Below, in pieces: positions 44,745 to 53,903 of a stretch of 64,000 nucleotides of DNA (position 1 is its first letter; each line of letters starts with the position of its first letter). Source of the DNA: JAWLHJ01 sp039587535 (lineage in GTDB: Bacteria > Gemmatimonadota > Gemmatimonadetes > Longimicrobiales > Gaopeijiaceae); the NCBI GenBank assembly GCA_039587535.1, contig JBDHIF010000005.1, positions 55,626 through 119,625 on the forward strand, in the 5' to 3' direction. Both the position numbers and the translations under genes were made by a program. The notes beneath the pieces were generated by a model. That model did no database searches. It worked only from the letters and a program-made list of their open reading frames with translations, and was not told where the DNA came from.

Positions 44745-47700
44745 CCCCCCCTGCGGGGGATCTCGTATCCCGGGTTTCGGCCGTGCGGCGCTACCTCTAT
44801 CGGCGCTCCGCCTTGGCTGCAGGCGTCTGGTTGGTGTCGGGGATCGCCCTCGGATGGGTGGTCGCCTGGTTCTGGGCGGGGGAGTCTGGGTGGCGCCCCG
44901 GTAGCGTTGCGCCGCTTGTCATCGACGGGTTCGTGTTGACCTGGGTGGCGATCGGCGTCTGGCTGTTCAGGCGGCGAGTCACCGACTGGCTCGAGGACGA
45001 GCCCTTGGCCCACTCCATTGAGGGCGCGCTCTCGCTGCCCCGGGGTGAGGTGAGGGGGCCGCTCGAGCTTTCCTCCTCGGTACCCCGCGGTGTGTCCACG
45101 GCCCTGGCCGAGCACGCTTCTCGACGCGCTGCGGCTCGCATCGGCGGCCGAAGCGAGCATGAGCTGGCCGGCGTCATCGGTCAGCGGGTCGAAACTTGGA
45201 GCCGTCGTGGGTGGGGCGCTCTGGTGCTGGGCGTGTTGGCGGTCGTGGTGCTGACGACCTTGGCGCCCCGCCGCTCTGTGGCCACGTCTGTCGGTCTCGC
45301 GGCCCCCCTAAGAGTTCTGTCGGGCCCGAGCCTACCCGCCCTTCGGGTCGATCCGGGAGACGCCGAGGTCCTGAGGGGCTCGGATGTCCGGATCCAGGTC
45401 GAAGCGCCCGGCCGCCGGACCGTGGAGCTTCGATGGCAGCAGGTAGGTGAGGTTACTCGCACCGAGACCGCAGATGTCGTGGCTGGTCGCGCCAGCTGGA
45501 TCATCGAAGGGGTGAATGCTGCCACCGACTATGACGTTCGTGGCGACGATGGTGCGAGCAGCGGGGGCTTCCGTCTCACGGCCGTGGATCCGCTCTTCGT
45601 GAGCGACCTGGAGATCGAGGTAACCTTCCCTCCGCACACCGGACTTCCCGCGGAGATCTTCCGAGGCGCGGCGCCGGAGCTTCGCGTCCCGGTCGGTTCG
45701 CGCTTCGATTTCGATGGCCGAGCGAACCGCCCCCTGGGCTCCGCGATCCTGGTCAACAGCAGTGGGTCTCCGGCAGCGGAGCTCCCGGTCCAAGGTGGTG
45801 CCTTCGGCGGCTCGTGGACTCCGGCTGAGAGCGGCCTGTACGCATGGCGCTTCTCTGATGCCCAGGGCGGCGTGCCCGAGATCACCCCCGAGCCCATCGA
45901 CCTGGAGCTCGTTCCGGATGCACCTCCGCTTGTCGAGATCGTGGAACCGGGGGCGGACACTGTTCTCGCCAGCGACCTCCGGCAGGCAGTGGGCATCGAG
46001 GTCGCGGACGACTATGGAGTGGCGGCGCTGGAGATCGTGGCGTGGCGAGCGACCGCGCTGGGTGAGGAGAGAGAGCCTGTCGTGCAGCGCTTCGACCTGG
46101 GTGGCGCGCGACTGGCTTCCGCACGTCCCGTTCTGAGCTTCCAGTCCTGGGGTCTGCTTCCGGGGGACGAGGTCCGTTATCTGGCCCGCGTGGAGGACAA
46201 TAGCCCGGCAAGTCAGACCTCCGAGACCGAGACGTTCGTGCTCCGCATGCCTTCGGCTGACGAGCTCCGTCGAGAGATGGATCAGGTGCTCCAGGAAGCT
46301 GCGGAGCGCCTGGCCGAGCTGGCCGAGACCGCCGGGGCGGAGGCGGAGGAGAACCGTGAGGACGCCCGGCGGCGCGAGCTGACCCGTGGGGACCGTGCGG
46401 GCCAGCAGGGTGGCCGACCGAGCCCTGGCGACCAGGGCTTCCAGGAGCGTGAGGGCTTGCAGCAGGCTCTTCAGGAGCAGGAGCGCATGCTCGAGGCCGT
46501 GGACTCGCTGGGGCGGGAACTGGACGCCCTCGAGCAGCGAATGGCGGAGACGGGTCAGGCGGACGCGGACATGCGTGCCCAGATGCGCGAGCTCCAGGCC
46601 CTCCTGAACGAGTTGGGTGGGGACGAGCTTTCCCGGCAGACCGAGCGGCTCTCCGAGGCGCTCGAGAGGGACGACCGGGCAGAGGCCGGCCGGACCCTCG
46701 AGGAGCTGGCAGAGGAGCAGGAAAGGTTCCGTGACCGTCTCGAGGAATCGCTGGACCGATTCCGGCGGGCCGCCGCCGACCAGGATTTCCGAGCTACGCG
46801 CACGGAGGCCGAGGAGCTGGCGAGGTTGGAGCGCGCCCTGGCCGATGCTATGAGGGAGGACGGAGACTCCCAACTCAGGGCGGAGCAACAAGCGGCTTTG
46901 ACCGAGCGCGCGGAGGGGCTGGAAGCCAGCCTCGACCGGCTTGAAGAACGCCTGCGGGAGCTTGGTGAGGAGCGGGCCGCCGATGGCGTGCAGACCGCTG
47001 GACAGCAGGCCGAGCAGGCCTCGTCCGGAATGCGGGAGGCCCAACGCCAAGCCGACCAGGGACAGCTGGAGACCGCCGCTGCCGAGGCGGAAGACGCGTC
47101 TGAGCAGCTCGACCAGGCTGCCCGGGAGCTCCAGCAAATACAGCAGGACATGGCTCAGCAGGGAATGCAGCAGGCGGTGGAGGGTCTGCAGCGCGCGGCG
47201 GACGACGCTTTGGCGCTGGCCCGACGTCAGGGTGAGCTTCGTACACGCATGCGAGAGGCGACGTCCGAGGAGCTCACGCGTATGCGGGCGGACGAGGCTT
47301 CGCTCATGGAGGGGGTCGAGAATCTGGCCGAGAATCTCCAGCTGTCCACCGAGGGCCAGATTCCAGGTGCCCGTGAGATCGCGGCTCAGATGGGCCGAGC
47401 CATGGAATCCCTCCAGCGGACGGCGACGGCCATGGAGCGCCCGCGAAGCCTGGGCGGCTCTCCCTACGCCGAAGCCGAGCGGGCCGTCGGGGACTTGAAC
47501 CGGCTGGCTCTGATGACGATGGCGGCGGCGGACCAGCTGGGGCAGGCGGCTCAGGGGCAGGCGCAACAGGGACAGCAGGTGCAGCAGGAACTCGAGGAGC
47601 TCGCTCAGCAGCAGGGCGACCTCGTGAATCAGGCTGGCCAGATTGCGCCCATGCAGCTAGGGCAGCAGGCCATGTCACAGCAGATGCAACAGATGTCCCA

Positions 47701-48118
47701 GGGTCAGCAATCGATCTCGGACCAGCTCGGGGAGATGTCGAACGAGCCCGCATCCGAGGGGGCCCTGGGAGATCTCGAACAGATGGCGGCAGAGGCAGCC
47801 GAGCTCGCGGAACAGCTCGCCGAGGGTCGCCTCGACCCCGAGACGGTTCAGCGCCAAGAGCGCCTTTTCCATCGACTCTTGGACGCCGGGCGATCCCTGG
47901 AGCGTGAGGAGTTCTCCGAGGAGCGAGAATCCGAGGAAGCCACCCAGTTCGAGCGTGGATCAGTCCTTGCCCTGGACGAGAGCGATCTGGGAATCCTGCG
48001 GTTCCGCATGCCCGACGCCGGCGCGCTGCAGCAGCTGAGCCCGGGCGTGCGTCGTTTGATCCTGGACTACTTCCAACGCTTGAACCGGAACCCCGGAAGC
48101 GACGGCGGCGGGCGATGA
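44741..48118 (+). CDS. DUF4175-type large membrane-anchored coiled-coil protein
   Basis: 1125 aa. Two N-terminal membrane segments (about 18-45 and 53-77) and a third (about 155-175) are followed by a beta-rich, Ig-like periplasmic part to about residue 500. Very long coiled-coil regions run from about 505 to 900 (LQEAAERLAELAETAGAEAE...). A strikingly Gln-rich stretch (about 930-1000, QGQAQQGQQVQQELEELAQQQ) and a short conserved end (SVLALDESDLGILRFRMP) close the protein. This matches DUF4175 proteins, whose function is not known to me. TTG 44741 overlaps DUF4159; GTG at codon 14 is an alternative. Confidence 0.75.
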   Translation: MTPPAGDLVSRVSAVRRYLYRRSALAAGVWLVSGIALGWVVAWFWAGESGWRPGSVAPLVIDGFVLTWVAIGVWLFRRRVTDWLEDEPLAHSIEGALSLPRGEVRGPLELSSSVPRGVSTALAEHASRRAAARIGGRSEHELAGVIGQRVETWSRRGWGALVLGVLAVVVLTTLAPRRSVATSVGLAAPLRVLSGPSLPALRVDPGDAEVLRGSDVRIQVEAPGRRTVELRWQQVGEVTRTETADVVAGRASWIIEGVNAATDYDVRGDDGASSGGFRLTAVDPLFVSDLEIEVTFPPHTGLPAEIFRGAAPELRVPVGSRFDFDGRANRPLGSAILVNSSGSPAAELPVQGGAFGGSWTPAESGLYAWRFSDAQGGVPEITPEPIDLELVPDAPPLVEIVEPGADTVLASDLRQAVGIEVADDYGVAALEIVAWRATALGEEREPVVQRFDLGGARLASARPVLSFQSWGLLPGDEVRYLARVEDNSPASQTSETETFVLRMPSADELRREMDQVLQEAAERLAELAETAGAEAEENREDARRRELTRGDRAGQQGGRPSPGDQGFQEREGLQQALQEQERMLEAVDSLGRELDALEQRMAETGQADADMRAQMRELQALLNELGGDELSRQTERLSEALERDDRAEAGRTLEELAEEQERFRDRLEESLDRFRRAAADQDFRATRTEAEELARLERALADAMREDGDSQLRAEQQAALTERAEGLEASLDRLEERLRELGEERAADGVQTAGQQAEQASSGMREAQRQADQGQLETAAAEAEDASEQLDQAARELQQIQQDMAQQGMQQAVEGLQRAADDALALARRQGELRTRMREATSEELTRMRADEASLMEGVENLAENLQLSTEGQIPGAREIAAQMGRAMESLQRTATAMERPRSLGGSPYAEAERAVGDLNRLALMTMAAADQLGQAAQGQAQQGQQVQQELEELAQQQGDLVNQAGQIAPMQLGQQAMSQQMQQMSQGQQSISDQLGEMSNEPASEGALGDLEQMAAEAAELAEQLAEGRLDPETVQRQERLFHRLLDAGRSLEREEFSEERESEEATQFERGSVLALDESDLGILRFRMPDAGALQQLSPGVRRLILDYFQRLNRNPGSDGGGR

Positions 48119-49881
48119 ACCTCCTCAAGCTCCACGTCTCGCCGACGCTCGTCGCGGTCATGGTGCTCGTCGCCGGCTTCGCGCAAGACACCGCGGCCCA
48201 GGCCCCGGGGTCGAGCACCAACCGTCTGCTTCGCCAGGCAGCCGGCCTGGAGGCCAGTGGAGATCTGGAGGGAGCCGAGCGCGTGCTGCGAGAGGTCCTC
48301 GACCGGAATCCTCGATCCGTGGGCGCGCTCTTCTCGCTCGAGCGGGTCCTCACGAGGAAGGGCGAGCCCGAGGCGGTCCTCCCGCTGGTGGCCGGATTCC
48401 TCGCGCGCGATCCGGGGCAGAACCAGGTGCGGATCTTGGAGCTTCGGGTGCTCTCCGAGCTTGACTCCCTCGCTACCGTTCGCGAGAGGGCGGAGGAATG
48501 GAGGGAGGGCTATCCGTCCGAGGCGACGTATCGCGACTTGGTGGAGCTCTACTCATCGACTTTCGGGGCGGAGGAGGCGCTTTCCGTAGTCGACGAGGGT
48601 CGCTCGGCTCTGGCTGATCCTGGGTTGCTGGCTTTCGAGGCGGGTGACCTTCATGCGGGGATGGGGAACAGAGACGACGCGTTGGCCGAGTGGGTGGAAG
48701 GGGTCGGGGACGACGGATCGGGTGTGTCGTCGGTCGCGCGGAGACTCAGGGCACTCCCCGACGGGCGTGACGAAGCGACGGCCACCGTGGTGCGCGCGCT
48801 GGCCGACTCGCCCGTATTTGCCCGAAGGCGCGCTGGTGCGGCCCTGACGGTCGAGCTGCGAATGGAAGAGGAGGCGATGGCGCTGACCCGCTCGGTGGCA
48901 GACGAGCTGGGGGGGCGCGCCCGTTCGGCCTTTCTGGCCGAGATCGCGGATCGTGCCCGAGAGCTGTCTCTCGGAGCCGTGGCGACTTGGGCCTACGACG
49001 AGCTGGGAGCCGACGCGGCGACGCCAGCCGAGCGGAGGGCGTTCGATGAGCGACTTGTGGAGGTTTCCCTAGCCGCAGGTGATACGGCGGCCGCTGTGGA
49101 CGCGGAGCGGCGGATCGCGCGATCGTATCCGACGGGTTCCACCGACCGGCGGCTGTCGACGCTCCGGGCACTTCGGCTCGGAATGGGCGCCATGGACGCT
49201 CCGGTACTCAGAGCATCCTTCGATGCTTTTCTGGAGGAGTTTCCGGGTGCCATCGAGCTCGACGAGACGGCTGCCGCGGTGGGTCGAGAGCTTCAGCGAC
49301 TGGGGGACCGGGAGGGCGCCATGGTCGTTCTGCAGCGGTCCGATGGGCCCCTGAGCGCCGCAGAGCGCGCGTATCTGCTGCTGGACGTTGGGCGCCTCGA
49401 AGAGGCCCGTGAGATTCTCGGCTTGGCCGTGGACGGCATGGCGCCCTCGGACGCCACGAGCACCATTCGGATCCTCACGTTGCTTGCCCGGCTCTCCCCT
49501 GGGTCGGCCGAGCTTCTGGCGGTAGCTACCGCGGCGGCTCGCAGGGGTGAGGTCCGAGAGGCCGTGTCGCGGCTGGAGGCGGCTGAGGGCGTGATGGACG
49601 ACGGTGAGCGCGCCACGCTACTCGCCCACGCCGCGCGGTTGTCCGAAGATGCGGGGGACGCGGAGGAGGCTGCGCGAATGCGAGCGACACTGTTGGAGTC
49701 CCACCCCGATGACCCCTCCGTTCCTGAGGCCGCGTTGGCACTGGCGAGGTATTACGCCGACCAGGAAGAGGGGACCGCCCGCGCCATCGAGATCCTGGAG
49801 GAACTCATCGCTTCTCGACCGAACGCCGCTGTGGTGCCCAGTGCACGAGCCGAGCTTTCCCGGCTCAGGGGTGCGCCGTGA
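48115..49881 (+). CDS. Exported TPR-repeat protein
   Basis: 588 aa. A signal peptide (MNLLKLHVSPTLVAVMVLVAGFA...AAQ) is followed by many degenerate tetratricopeptide-like helix pairs (RLLRQAAGLEASGDLEGAERVLREVL, LLDVGRLEEAREILGL, RLEAAEGVMDDGERATLLAHAARLSEDAGDAEEAARM, ALARYYADQEEGTARAIEILEELI). The charged, Ala-rich surface fits a periplasmic scaffold. Its position between DUF4175 and the AsnB-like gene, coupled by 4-nt overlaps, suggests that it assembles with them. Specific partners are inference. Confidence 0.75.
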   Translation: MNLLKLHVSPTLVAVMVLVAGFAQDTAAQAPGSSTNRLLRQAAGLEASGDLEGAERVLREVLDRNPRSVGALFSLERVLTRKGEPEAVLPLVAGFLARDPGQNQVRILELRVLSELDSLATVRERAEEWREGYPSEATYRDLVELYSSTFGAEEALSVVDEGRSALADPGLLAFEAGDLHAGMGNRDDALAEWVEGVGDDGSGVSSVARRLRALPDGRDEATATVVRALADSPVFARRRAGAALTVELRMEEEAMALTRSVADELGGRARSAFLAEIADRARELSLGAVATWAYDELGADAATPAERRAFDERLVEVSLAAGDTAAAVDAERRIARSYPTGSTDRRLSTLRALRLGMGAMDAPVLRASFDAFLEEFPGAIELDETAAAVGRELQRLGDREGAMVVLQRSDGPLSAAERAYLLLDVGRLEEAREILGLAVDGMAPSDATSTIRILTLLARLSPGSAELLAVATAAARRGEVREAVSRLEAAEGVMDDGERATLLAHAARLSEDAGDAEEAARMRATLLESHPDDPSVPEAALALARYYADQEEGTARAIEILEELIASRPNAAVVPSARAELSRLRGAP

Positions 49882-51143
49882 GCGCACGCAGACGGATCGG
49901 ATGCCTTGTTGCCGCGCTCCTCGCGGCCGCTCCCGTGGCGGCTTCGGCCCAGTGGCTTCTAGTCCCGATGGATCGCGAGCAGAGGAACCACCTCAAGGCG
50001 TACGGACTGACCCACTGGGCTCTGGAGCGGGAATTGAGCTCGGAGTGGCTGCTCAACTACCGGGACGGGTCGTTCCTTCTGCCGGATCGAGACGAGGTTC
50101 GACGTGAGGCGGCCTTGAGGGGGGTCACCACAGTCGCCCTGGATCCGGCCGGCGAGGCTCGAATTCGAGCCACGATCGAGGAGTCCAACATGGAGGCGGT
50201 TCCCCTGGAGCGGGCGCCGAAGGTAGCCGTGTACACCCCGCCCAACTCGGCTCCTTGGGACGACGCCGTGACCATGGCGCTGGAGTACGCGGAGATCGAG
50301 TACGAGACCATTTGGGACCCCGAAGTCTTGACCGAGGATTTGTCGCAATACGAATGGATCCACCTGCACCACGAGGACTTCACCGGGCAGTACTCCAAGT
50401 TCTACTTGACCTACTCCGGGGCCCCATGGCTTCAGGACGAGGTGGCGCGGAATCGCGCAGTGGCACAGGAGCACGGCTTCGCCAACGTGCCAGACCTGAA
50501 AAAGGCGGTGGCGGACCGCATCCGTGAGTACGTCCGAGGTGGAGGGTTCCTGTTCGCCATGTGCTCGGCCACGGAGACCCTGGAGCTCGCCCTGGCCGCC
50601 GGCTCCGTGGACATCGCGGCACCGTACGCCGACGGAACCCCCCCGGACCCGCAGGCTACAGCGCGCATGGACTGGGCGCAGGCCATGGCGTTTACGGACG
50701 CGGAGGTCCAGGTGAACCCGTCGGTGAGCTCCTTTTCGGACATTGACGGTCATCAGGTGAACACAGCCTGGAGGGAGGAGCTGGGAGCGTTCACGCTCTT
50801 CGGCTTCTCGGCCAAGTTCGATCCGGTGCCGGCGATGCTAACGCAAAACCACGAGTCCATCCTCCCCGATTTCTACGGGCTGACCACTTCGTTTCGGAAA
50901 GATCGTTTGAAGCCCGGAGTGGTGGTGCTGGCGGAGGAGGGGCCCTGGGCGAAGTACGTGCATGGGAACCTCGGGGAAGGGACCTTCACCTACTTCGGCG
51001 GGCACGATCCTGAAGACGCCGAGCATCAGATCGGCGACCCCGCCACGGACCTCGCGCTGCACCCGAGTTCGCCCGGCTATCGCTTGATCCTGAACAACGT
51101 CCTCTTCCCGGCGGCGAAGAAACAGACCCTGAAGACTCAGTGA
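49878..51143 (+). CDS. Exported 'asparagine synthetase B-like' family protein of unknown function
   Basis: 421 aa with a signal peptide ending at ASAQ (about residue 25). It matches a widespread Bacteroidota/Gemmatimonadota family often labelled 'asparagine synthetase B', but it has neither the AsnB N-terminal Cys2 glutaminase nor the PP-loop synthetase domain, and it is exported. Conserved features: PMDREQRNHLKAYGLTHW, PPNSAPWDDAVTMALEYAEI, HLHHEDFTGQY (163-172), a GATase-like elbow RGGGFLFAMCSATET with Cys229, and FTYFGGHDPED. A GATase/ThuA-like fold is likely. The name should be avoided. The enzyme activity is unknown. Confidence 0.8.
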   Translation: MSARRRIGCLVAALLAAAPVAASAQWLLVPMDREQRNHLKAYGLTHWALERELSSEWLLNYRDGSFLLPDRDEVRREAALRGVTTVALDPAGEARIRATIEESNMEAVPLERAPKVAVYTPPNSAPWDDAVTMALEYAEIEYETIWDPEVLTEDLSQYEWIHLHHEDFTGQYSKFYLTYSGAPWLQDEVARNRAVAQEHGFANVPDLKKAVADRIREYVRGGGFLFAMCSATETLELALAAGSVDIAAPYADGTPPDPQATARMDWAQAMAFTDAEVQVNPSVSSFSDIDGHQVNTAWREELGAFTLFGFSAKFDPVPAMLTQNHESILPDFYGLTTSFRKDRLKPGVVVLAEEGPWAKYVHGNLGEGTFTYFGGHDPEDAEHQIGDPATDLALHPSSPGYRLILNNVLFPAAKKQTLKTQ

Positions 51144-53815
51144 GCCCATCCGAAGGCGCTTTCCTGGTCGGCCTCGACGGACTGGATCCGGAGCAGCAGG
51201 ACGACTCAGCGGGGGCCGGCGGGCCGTCCCCTCCTGGCCGGCGACCCCTGACCGTTTCAGAGGAAGCTGCGGCACGGATGCGGGAGGAGATCCGGCGTGC
51301 GAGCGGACGCGAGGTCTGCTTCCTGGCCACCGTCAACGACCAGCGCGTGGTCTTCGATCCGAGGGCAGTGGCCCGTGGGAATTACGATGCCGTGCTCGTC
51401 GCGGCTCGGGACGCGCCGGAGGGGGGTGTCATGCTGCACAACCATCCGTCGGGTGTGTTGGAGCCGTCCCACGCGGACATGCGCGTCGCCTCGCTCCTCT
51501 ACGAGCAGGGACTGGGTACCGTCATTGTCGACAACGAGGTCGAGGGGCTCTACGTCGTCGTGGAGCCCCCGACGCCCAGGATCGTGGAGAAGCTTGACGT
51601 GTCCGAGGTCGAGCAGGCTCTGGGTGTCGGAGGTGCGCTGGCCCGCGGGATGCGCGCTTACGAGGATCGGCCGGGACAGCGCGCCATGGCCACGCTCGTG
51701 GCCGAGTCTTTCAACGAAGGTGGAGTTACACTCGTCGAGGCCGGGACGGGTACCGGTAAGTCCCTGGCCTACCTGGTTCCAGCGGCGTTGTGGGCACTCC
51801 GCAACGAAGAGCGCACCGTGCTCTCCACCAATACCATCAACCTCCAGGAGCAGCTTGTCGGGAAGGACCTTCCCCTGGTGCAGAGCCTGGTCGGGGATGT
51901 GTCCTGGGCGCTGGTGAAGGGCCGAGGGAACTACATCTCGATCCGTCGCGCGCTCCTCGCCGCCGATGGACAATCCAGCCTATTCGAAGACGACCGTTCT
52001 TCGGAGCTGAAGGCCCTCTTGTCCTGGATCGACACGACCGAGGACGGCTCGCGATCCGACCTTGAGTTCACGCCGTCCGACGAGGTGTGGGACGAGGTAC
52101 GGAGCGACCCGGACATGTGTCTCCGGGCACGCTGTCCACACTTTCAGGAATGCTTCTACCAGCGGTCCCGCCGCCGGGCCGCTTCCGCTCAGCTGCTCGT
52201 AGTCAATCACCACCTGCTGTTCACGGACCTGGCAGTCCGCCGTGCCACGCAGAACTACACGCACTCGGCGGTCCTGCCTCCGTACAAGCGCGTGGTTCTC
52301 GACGAAGCGCACAACGTCGAGGATGCGGCCACCTCCCATCTGGGTGTGGAGATCACGCGCACCGGCCTCTACAGAACCCTGTCTCGTCTTGACCGGAGGG
52401 GGCGGGGTATTCTCACGGCGCTTCACGAAGCGCTGGGAGGGACCCGCGACGCCGGCCCGCTGCGTGAGCGACTGGAGAACCGGGTGCGACCAGCCGCGTC
52501 GAAGGCCCGAGCCGCGACCGAGGGATTGGTGGACCGCCTGGAGTCCATGGTGTCCGAGGACGCGTCGGTGGCACGTCTGGGACCCCAGGGCATAGGGGAG
52601 CCGGCGGAGCGCCAGGACGTGCAGGAGGCGCTGCGGGGCACCCTCGCCGCACTCTCCTCTCTCGAGCGGGAGGTGGCTGAGCTCAGGGCGCGCCTGGAGC
52701 TGCAGGAGGAACTCTCGGAGCGCCTGGAGGGACGGTTGCTGGACCTACGGTCCGTGGAACGCAGGCTGGCTGCCACCGTCCAGGGTTTACGCCTGGTTCT
52801 GGTGCCGGGGGAGGAGGGAGGGCGGTATGTGCGGTGGCTGGAGGGACGCCGCACGGCCGCGGGCCGGGGTCGCAACCTGGCGCTGGCCGCTGCACCCGTC
52901 GAGCTGGGCGAGGTTCTCCGTGAATCGCTCTTTTCAAAGAGCTCCACCACCGTCCTGACGTCGGCCACGCTGACCACCAGGGGAACGTTCGACTTCCTCA
53001 AGAGACGGTTGGGGCTTCTGGCGCTCGAGCCTGACGCCGCAGGGGAGATCGGGCCGGTGCGGGAGCAGATGATCGCGTCGCCGTTCGATTTCGAGCAGCT
53101 CACGTTGCTGGCGGTGCCCACGGGAGGGCCCGGCGCGGCCATGTTCGGGAGCCCGGCGTCCGCCGGTGGCGAGACCGCGGCGGCCGGCACCTCCTCTCCT
53201 CACGTGCGCGACCTTCTGAGAGCTTCCGGCGACGGCGTGGCCGAGCGGGTCTTGGAGGTCGCCCGGATCACGGATGGCGGGCTCTTCGTCCTGTTTACGT
53301 CGCATGCCGCGCTCCGGCGGACGGGTGACGCCCTCCGACAGGCCGGAGCCGAGGGTCACTGGCCGCTGTTCGTCCAGGGTCAGGACGCCCGCCACCGACT
53401 GGTCGACCGTTTCGTCGCTTCTTCTCGCGGGATTCTGCTCGGCACGAGCTCCTTCTGGGAAGGCGTGGACGTACCCGGGCATCCCCTCCGCGGTCTGATC
53501 ATCCACAAGCTGCCTTTCCGGGTGCCCACCGAGCCGATCACCGCGGCGCGCATGGAGGCTGTCGAGGCCGTCGGAGGTGACCCGTTCCGAGACTTCATGC
53601 TCCCGCATGCCGCGCTCCGCCTGAAGCAGGGATTCGGGCGCCTGGTTCGGAGCCAAGAGGACCGAGGTGTCGTGCTGGTGCTGGACGACAGGCTCGTCAC
53701 CAGGCGATATGGCCGATACCTGCGGTCCTCGCTGCCTCCGGCGCCCTTGGTGAAGGGGACATGGCCGGACGTTCGCCGGCGCGTCTCGGAGTTCTATGAA
53801 ACGGAAGGGCCGTGA
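51140..53815 (+). CDS. dinG: RadC-like JAB domain fused to DinG/XPD-family helicase
   Basis: 891 aa. Residues about 30-145 form a RadC/JAMM-like domain with LHNHPSG...SHADM (His100, His102, Asp113) and Glu58. Residues about 180-890 are a DinG-type superfamily 2 5'-3' helicase: AGTGTGKS (201-208), QEQLVGKDLP, DEAH (388-391), VVLTSATL-like LTSATLTT, GTSSFWEGVDVPG and QGFGRLVRS. Three Fe-S-type cysteines remain (327, 332, 338); the first, normally in NYLC, is NYIS (Ser267). The DNA repair role is inferred. GTG 51140 overlaps the AsnB-like gene and is the last link of the chain. Confidence 0.85.
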   Translation: MSPSEGAFLVGLDGLDPEQQDDSAGAGGPSPPGRRPLTVSEEAAARMREEIRRASGREVCFLATVNDQRVVFDPRAVARGNYDAVLVAARDAPEGGVMLHNHPSGVLEPSHADMRVASLLYEQGLGTVIVDNEVEGLYVVVEPPTPRIVEKLDVSEVEQALGVGGALARGMRAYEDRPGQRAMATLVAESFNEGGVTLVEAGTGTGKSLAYLVPAALWALRNEERTVLSTNTINLQEQLVGKDLPLVQSLVGDVSWALVKGRGNYISIRRALLAADGQSSLFEDDRSSELKALLSWIDTTEDGSRSDLEFTPSDEVWDEVRSDPDMCLRARCPHFQECFYQRSRRRAASAQLLVVNHHLLFTDLAVRRATQNYTHSAVLPPYKRVVLDEAHNVEDAATSHLGVEITRTGLYRTLSRLDRRGRGILTALHEALGGTRDAGPLRERLENRVRPAASKARAATEGLVDRLESMVSEDASVARLGPQGIGEPAERQDVQEALRGTLAALSSLEREVAELRARLELQEELSERLEGRLLDLRSVERRLAATVQGLRLVLVPGEEGGRYVRWLEGRRTAAGRGRNLALAAAPVELGEVLRESLFSKSSTTVLTSATLTTRGTFDFLKRRLGLLALEPDAAGEIGPVREQMIASPFDFEQLTLLAVPTGGPGAAMFGSPASAGGETAAAGTSSPHVRDLLRASGDGVAERVLEVARITDGGLFVLFTSHAALRRTGDALRQAGAEGHWPLFVQGQDARHRLVDRFVASSRGILLGTSSFWEGVDVPGHPLRGLIIHKLPFRVPTEPITAARMEAVEAVGGDPFRDFMLPHAALRLKQGFGRLVRSQEDRGVVLVLDDRLVTRRYGRYLRSSLPPAPLVKGTWPDVRRRVSEFYETEGP

Positions 53816-53903
53816 GGCGCGGCCGCCGGCAAGTCGCCGTGGCTTCGGAGCCTCTCTTGGTTCGAGCGGGCGCGCACCGTAGATTCAGCCGATCCCGGCC
53901 CTG

